From: JBJENW01 sp051880395
GTDB taxonomy: Bacteria; Bacillota; Clostridia; Lachnospirales; Lachnospiraceae
Direction: 5' to 3'
DNA: 54,224 nt
NCBI GenBank assembly: GCA_051880395.1
Contig: JBJENW010000218.1
Location: forward strand, 1 to 54,224
Shown piece after piece: positions 51,277 to 54,224 of the stretch; the stretch's first letter is position 1; each line of letters starts with the position of its first letter. The translations under genes were made by a program, and so were the position numbers. Under the pieces are notes generated by a model. The model saw only the letters and a program-made list of their open reading frames with translations, was not told the DNA's origin and searched no databases.

Positions 51277-52056
51277 ATGATCACGAGTACGTCGAATAAT
51301 CAGATGAAGACGATCGTACAGTTAAATAAAAAGGCAAAAACGCGCAGGCAACTGGGCGTTTTTGTTGTGGAAGGAATTCGGATGTTCCAGGAGGCTCCGA
51401 AGGACTGGGTGGAAAAAATTTATGTCTCAGAGCATTTTTTGTCGGAGGCTTCTCACGCGAGGCTGCTTCAGGGAAGAGATTATGAAGTGGTTTCAGATGC
51501 GGTATTTGCATCCGTATCTGATACACAAACCCCGCAGGGAATCCTGTGTCTGGTGAAAATGCCGTCGTATCCGTTTGAAGCATTGCTTGCAGGAGAACGG
51601 ACGCATCTTTTGGTGCTGGAGGATATTCAGGACCCGGGGAATCTGGGAACGATGTTTCGAACCGGAGAAGGTGCGGGTGCGACAGGCATTATCATGAGTC
51701 GCAATACCGTAGACATCTGGAACCCGAAGACGATCCGCTCCACGATGGGAAGTATCTATCGGATGCCATTTTATATTTCTGAGGATTTAAATCGTACGAT
51801 CGCACAGTTAAAAGAAACAGGCATTCATACCTATGCGGCCCACCTGAAGGGAACCGAGATGTATGATGCCTTTGATTACACAACACCGACTGCGTTTCTC
51901 ATTGGAAATGAGGGAAACGGGCTACGGGCGGAAACGGCAGATTTGGCGGATACCTATATCCGAATCCCGATGGAGGGACAGGTCGAGTCGCTGAATGCAG
52001 CAATCGCAGCGACATTGTTGATGTATGAAACGAACCGTCAGAGACGGCAGAAATAA
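51277..52056 (+). CDS. SpoU/TrmH-family RNA 2'-O-ribose methyltransferase
   Basis: The protein is about 259 residues. The N-terminal substrate-binding domain (QNLKK-type start, here VQLNKKAKTRRQLGVFVVEG) is followed by the SPOUT catalytic domain with LEDIQDPGNLGTMFRTGEG, FLIGNEGNGL and PMEGQVESLNAAIAAT. The family methylates 23S rRNA or tRNA ribose; the site is not deducible. ATG 51277 follows AAAGGA by 9 bases; upstream frame extension would overlap pfkA. A palindromic element begins at its 3' end. Confidence 0.88.
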   Translation: MITSTSNNQMKTIVQLNKKAKTRRQLGVFVVEGIRMFQEAPKDWVEKIYVSEHFLSEASHARLLQGRDYEVVSDAVFASVSDTQTPQGILCLVKMPSYPFEALLAGERTHLLVLEDIQDPGNLGTMFRTGEGAGATGIIMSRNTVDIWNPKTIRSTMGSIYRMPFYISEDLNRTIAQLKETGIHTYAAHLKGTEMYDAFDYTTPTAFLIGNEGNGLRAETADLADTYIRIPMEGQVESLNAAIAATLLMYETNRQRRQK

Positions 52057-52059
52057 GAT

Positions 52060-52347
52060 GCACGCGTATGGTTCTGTTCACATGTTTTTTCAACTCGTAC
52101 GCTCAGAAAGTCTGTCCACAGGTTCTTCACACGGACCCGTCCGAAAAAACACGACTCCTGCTCCGGCGAGCTAAGTTCTAAGAGTTTCTAAGACTCTCAG
52201 GATAGCCTTCGAGCCTAAGAAACTCTAAGAACTTCACCTACACCCGGCGAAATGTTTTTTCAGAGGGGTCCCGTGTGAAGAACCTGTGGACAGACTTTCT
52301 GAGCTGTGAACTGGAAACGGCGTGTGAACAGTAACCGCGTATGTTTG
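52060..52347. repeat. Palindromic element, class I copy 6
   Basis: Arms at about 52103-52150 and 52255-52303 are near-perfect inverted repeats unrelated to the other copies. A further outer pairing (CGCGTATGGTTCTGTTCACA against GTGTGAACAGTAACCGCGTA) extends to the ends. The inverted core lies at 52153-52249 with diverged but paired stems. It starts next to the methyltransferase stop codon. The remaining bases to 52426 carry no gene. Confidence 0.85.
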
Positions 52348-52426
52348 AGAAAGCTTTTATATGCAGCAGGACGTTGCAAATTAGGGAAGCGCTCAGACAC
52401 AGCAGACACAACGTGCATTGGAAAAA

Positions 52427-52708
52427 TCAAAGGAAGGTGGTTGCGTCTTCCTCAATGATCTGGATTTCCAGATAATCAAATGGAATTTCTTCGATAAAGC
52501 TGTCCTGGTAGAATCGCGCTTTTGCATGGCGTTTGAAATCATTCACACAAGGGTCTAACCAAAGCGGATTTGCCAGATCAAATTCTTCGCAGACGCGCTC
52601 TAATGCGTGAAATACCTTATGTGTGCGGGTATCTTCGCTTGCATCTTCTATCACAGTATCTTTTATCATACGATTACTCTTAAATTCTTTTGCCCATAAG
52701 CGAAACAT
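52427..52708 (-). CDS. Conserved small hypothetical protein, 93 residues
   Basis: The protein is acidic and hydrophilic. It opens FRLWAKEFKSNRMIKDTVIED and ends with a predicted strand (FDYLEIQIIEED). It looks like a recurrent Firmicutes small protein, but I do not know its function. AAAGGAG lies 7 bases before the ATG at 52708. It has its own promoter with a palindrome near the transcription start. Confidence 0.8.
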   Translation of the reverse strand: MFRLWAKEFKSNRMIKDTVIEDASEDTRTHKVFHALERVCEEFDLANPLWLDPCVNDFKRHAKARFYQDSFIEEIPFDYLEIQIIEEDATTFL

Positions 52709-52727
52709 GGAGGTACTCCTTTCTTTT

Positions 52728-52747
52728 AATGTACGCTTGCGTACATT
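52728..52747. promoter_or_regulatory. Perfect palindrome at the transcript start of the small protein
   Basis: AATGTACGC and GCGTACATT flank TT, a perfect 9-base inverted repeat. It lies right after the predicted start site on the minus strand, so it may be a repressor operator or a 5' hairpin. Confidence 0.55.
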
Positions 52748-52757
52748 TTATGGCGTT

Positions 52758-52786
52758 ACTATACCATTTCATTAAACAGATGTAAA
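52758..52786 (-). promoter_or_regulatory. SigmaA promoter of the small hypothetical protein
   Basis: On the minus strand: TTTACA (52786-52781), a 17-base spacer and TATAGT (52763-52758). Confidence 0.7.
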
Positions 52787-52826
52787 GAATCTATTTTAGA
52801 AAATTCTGATTTGTCTGGCCACCCAC

Positions 52827-52912
52827 TACTTTATTGGCCCCACTACCTTTTGGGGAGTTTGACGAAAAATATCTCAACCGGGGGAGTCCCTATGCCGGAA
52901 ACGTCCGTATGA
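52827..52912. repeat. Palindromic element remnant with flanking repeat
   Basis: Both termini are present but the whole interior is missing: AAATATCTCAACC with GGGGGAGTCCCTAT runs directly into CCGGAAACGTCCGTAT. The 35 bases before it (CCACTACTTTATTGGCC type) repeat at 54067-54120 beside another copy. The rest of the gap to 52975 holds nothing I can name. Confidence 0.7.
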
Positions 52913-52975
52913 TGTAGCACCAAATGTAGATAACACAGGTGATGGGAACGCAAGTCGGCCATGGTTTCGAATCTT

Positions 52976-53533
52976 TTAGTCGTTTTCAGCCAGCCAATAA
53001 GAGGCATTCTCGCGCTCTAAGATATGTTCGCTGATCATATCGCGTCGGAGCGTGCAAAAATCATCGTGATAATCGGCGATGATCAGATTGACCTCCCGTT
53101 CGGTATAGGTTTTTCCTTTTTCAAATGATTTTGCGATCTCTTCGAGAACAATGCGTTCTTTTTTTCGCTGGGACGGGATGGATTTTAGTTTTCCATATTC
53201 AAAAAAAGCATCCAGCACTTTTTGGCGGTAGGCGTCTTCCCGTTCTTTTTGCATCTTTGATTCGGAAGACTCTTCGCTGATGATGTCGATGATGCGTGTA
53301 CAGAACAGTTCTTTTCGAAGGGAATACATCGTGTAGTACTGATCTTTGTAAGAAGTCACGGCGTTGGCATCTTCTAGTTTCTTTAGGTGAAACGAGATGG
53401 TAGGCGGGGTTAAATTCAGCCGTTCGGCTAATCGCTCTACATACATATCCTCCTGCATCAGAGATTTTAAAATCTGAAGTCTGGACTGATCGGCCAGACA
53501 CTTAAACAACCGTATGGCTTCTTGATCCGTCAT
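52976..53533 (-). CDS. ArsR-type regulator with DUF2087 C-terminal domain
   Basis: The protein is 185 residues. The N-terminal winged helix (about 5-80, RLFKCLADQSRLQILKSL and LTPPTISFHLKKLEDA) is ArsR-like, and the C-terminal domain (about 115-180, YTEREVNLIIADYHDDFCTLRRDMI) is DUF2087. No cluster of metal-binding Cys or His is evident in the sensing helix, so it may sense something other than arsenic. The start overlaps the upstream gene stop by 4 bases (ATGA), so they form one operon. Confidence 0.87.
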   Translation of the reverse strand: MTDQEAIRLFKCLADQSRLQILKSLMQEDMYVERLAERLNLTPPTISFHLKKLEDANAVTSYKDQYYTMYSLRKELFCTRIIDIISEESSESKMQKEREDAYRQKVLDAFFEYGKLKSIPSQRKKERIVLEEIAKSFEKGKTYTEREVNLIIADYHDDFCTLRRDMISEHILERENASYWLAEND

Positions 53534-53907
53534 CCTGCATTCACCTCCGAAAGGTTCTGATACACCTCCATAATGTGCTTTGCGGTTTCTAGCTTTGTGG
53601 ATTCGATTAAAATCTTTTTGGCATCCTGATGTTCGGTTGCCGCATCATAAGAAATTTTCCAATTCTTCGGTACGCTCTTTGCTTTTTCGAGAAAAAATGT
53701 TTCTGCATCTGTTTCATTTGCGCCATCTTTTTGTGACTGCTTTAAGGCTGTCTGGTACAAGATACCAAAAATCTGATAAATGTTGGCTTCAATCTTACAG
53801 AGGTTTGCCTCGTCTTTTCGGTTCTGCGCGATCAGATCCTGCTCTTTTTTTTCACAAGTCTGTATTTCAATCTCTAAGAAAGTAGTAAATTCTTTGCTTT
53901 TCTCCAT
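53530..53907 (-). CDS. Hypothetical protein co-transcribed with the ArsR/DUF2087 regulator
   Basis: The protein is about 125 residues, helical and charged, with no signal or membrane segment. I do not recognise the family. AAAGGAG lies 8 bases before the ATG at 53907; a GTG three codons earlier falls in this site. The 4-base overlap with the regulator suggests a joint function, perhaps a partner that modulates it. Confidence 0.78.
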   Translation of the reverse strand: MEKSKEFTTFLEIEIQTCEKKEQDLIAQNRKDEANLCKIEANIYQIFGILYQTALKQSQKDGANETDAETFFLEKAKSVPKNWKISYDAATEHQDAKKILIESTKLETAKHIMEVYQNLSEVNAG

Positions 53908-53934
53908 AATTTTCACTCCTTTAATTTGATATTC

Positions 53935-54007
53935 ATCTAATCAGTTACAACTATTATTATAAATATCTTCTTAAAAAAGTCAATCTATTTTTACAACAAT
54001 CTAATCA
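53935..54007 (-). promoter_or_regulatory. Promoter of the ArsR operon with flanking direct repeats
   Basis: On the minus strand a TTGACT element, a 16-base spacer and TATAAT lie between about 53982 and 53955. ATCTAATCA occurs at 53935-53943 and 53999-54007, flanking the promoter, and is a candidate operator for the regulator. Confidence 0.6.
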
Positions 54008-54066
54008 AAAAACGTAGCTTTATTCTTGTGTATTTACGCTTTATATGGGCATAAGTCTTTGCGAGC

Positions 54067-54224
54067 TCTACTTTATTGGCCTCCCACTACATTTTCGCGG
54101 CCACCACTTTTTGGGCACTTTGCCGAAAAATATCTCAACCGAGGGGGATTTCCTACGCGGACGTTTCCAGTATCCGGCAGGAGGCAAGGGCGGGGTGGCT
54201 GAAACAAAAGTGGCTAGACAGAAA
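54067..54224. repeat. Palindromic element, class II, left half (cut by window end)
   Basis: A flanking repeat (CTACTTTATTGGCC, shared with 52827-52862) leads into AAAAATATCTCAACCGAGG and CGGACGTTTCC. The arm then reads towards GTGGCTAGACAGAAA, the same segment as in the class II copies (2616-2631 on the opposite strand; 11700-11716). The right half lies outside the window. Confidence 0.75.

Noticed and set aside
52960..52976. tRNA-like GTTTCGAATC
   Set aside because: Only a partial T-arm match; no acceptor stem, D-arm or anticodon arm can be built. I found no tRNA or rRNA gene in the window.

Overview
The window looks like chromosomal DNA of a Gram-positive, low-to-mid GC Clostridia member, most likely a gut Lachnospiraceae. 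The reasons are AGGAGG-type ribosome binding sites, TTGACA/TATAAT promoters with 17-base spacers, a T-box leader on valS, a UPF0735 ACT protein beside hom, CtpB/DacF-like envelope genes, FtsEX behind a CdaR-type regulator, and large secreted Ig-like/FN3 proteins. The species cannot be named from sequence alone.

Layout. 0.1-2.7 kb: an NlpC/P60 hydrolase, then a DnaA-box cluster and large palindromic repeats. 2.8-12 kb: a WecG/TagA-like protein, a CdaR-like regulator, ftsE-ftsX, a C-terminal processing protease, a VanZ-like protein, a D-Ala-D-Ala carboxypeptidase, a hypothetical protein, and prfB with its programmed +1 frameshift. 12-18.3 kb: ACT-domain protein and hom, a 760-base composite of palindromes, a secreted purple-acid-phosphatase-like enzyme and a YibE/F membrane protein. 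18.3-25 kb: a candidate structured RNA, an AT-rich RelA/SpoT-toxin plus Panacea-antitoxin module, a DUF2752 protein, tex, a compact par-like type I toxin-antitoxin locus, a CarD-like protein and a small acidic-tailed membrane peptide. 25-31.2 kb: a cysteine-free 1848-residue Ig-like surface protein followed by an array of hairpins. 31.5-38.2 kb, mostly minus strand: RelB/YoeB, a second type I toxin-like locus (plus strand), and two paralogous InlB-repeat/FN3 secreted proteins flanking a GtrII-like membrane protein. 38.3-52.1 kb, plus strand: T-box-valS, a FapA-like DUF342 protein, a YhaO/YhaN-like nuclease-ATPase pair, dnaE, pfkA and a SpoU methyltransferase. 52.4-53.9 kb, minus strand: a small conserved protein and an ArsR/DUF2087 regulator with its partner.

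How the genes fit together. Envelope growth and remodelling is the largest theme (FtsEX, peptidoglycan hydrolase, carboxypeptidase, processing protease, surface proteins). Housekeeping genes for translation, replication, repair and glycolysis sit between accessory islands. Four toxin-antitoxin-type loci lie within 14 kb (18.7-32.6 kb): toxSAS/Panacea, an Fst-like type I locus, RelB/YoeB and a holin-like type I locus.

The most unusual feature is a family of intergenic palindromic elements, about ten copies or fragments, including both window edges. Their outer ends are shared. In one class the long arms differ from copy to copy yet stay self-complementary, and they enclose a roughly 100-base core whose stems covary, with conserved T.T mismatches one helical turn apart and a tandem G.A motif. 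This looks like a structured RNA or a hairpin-DNA mobile element, and I do not recognise it.
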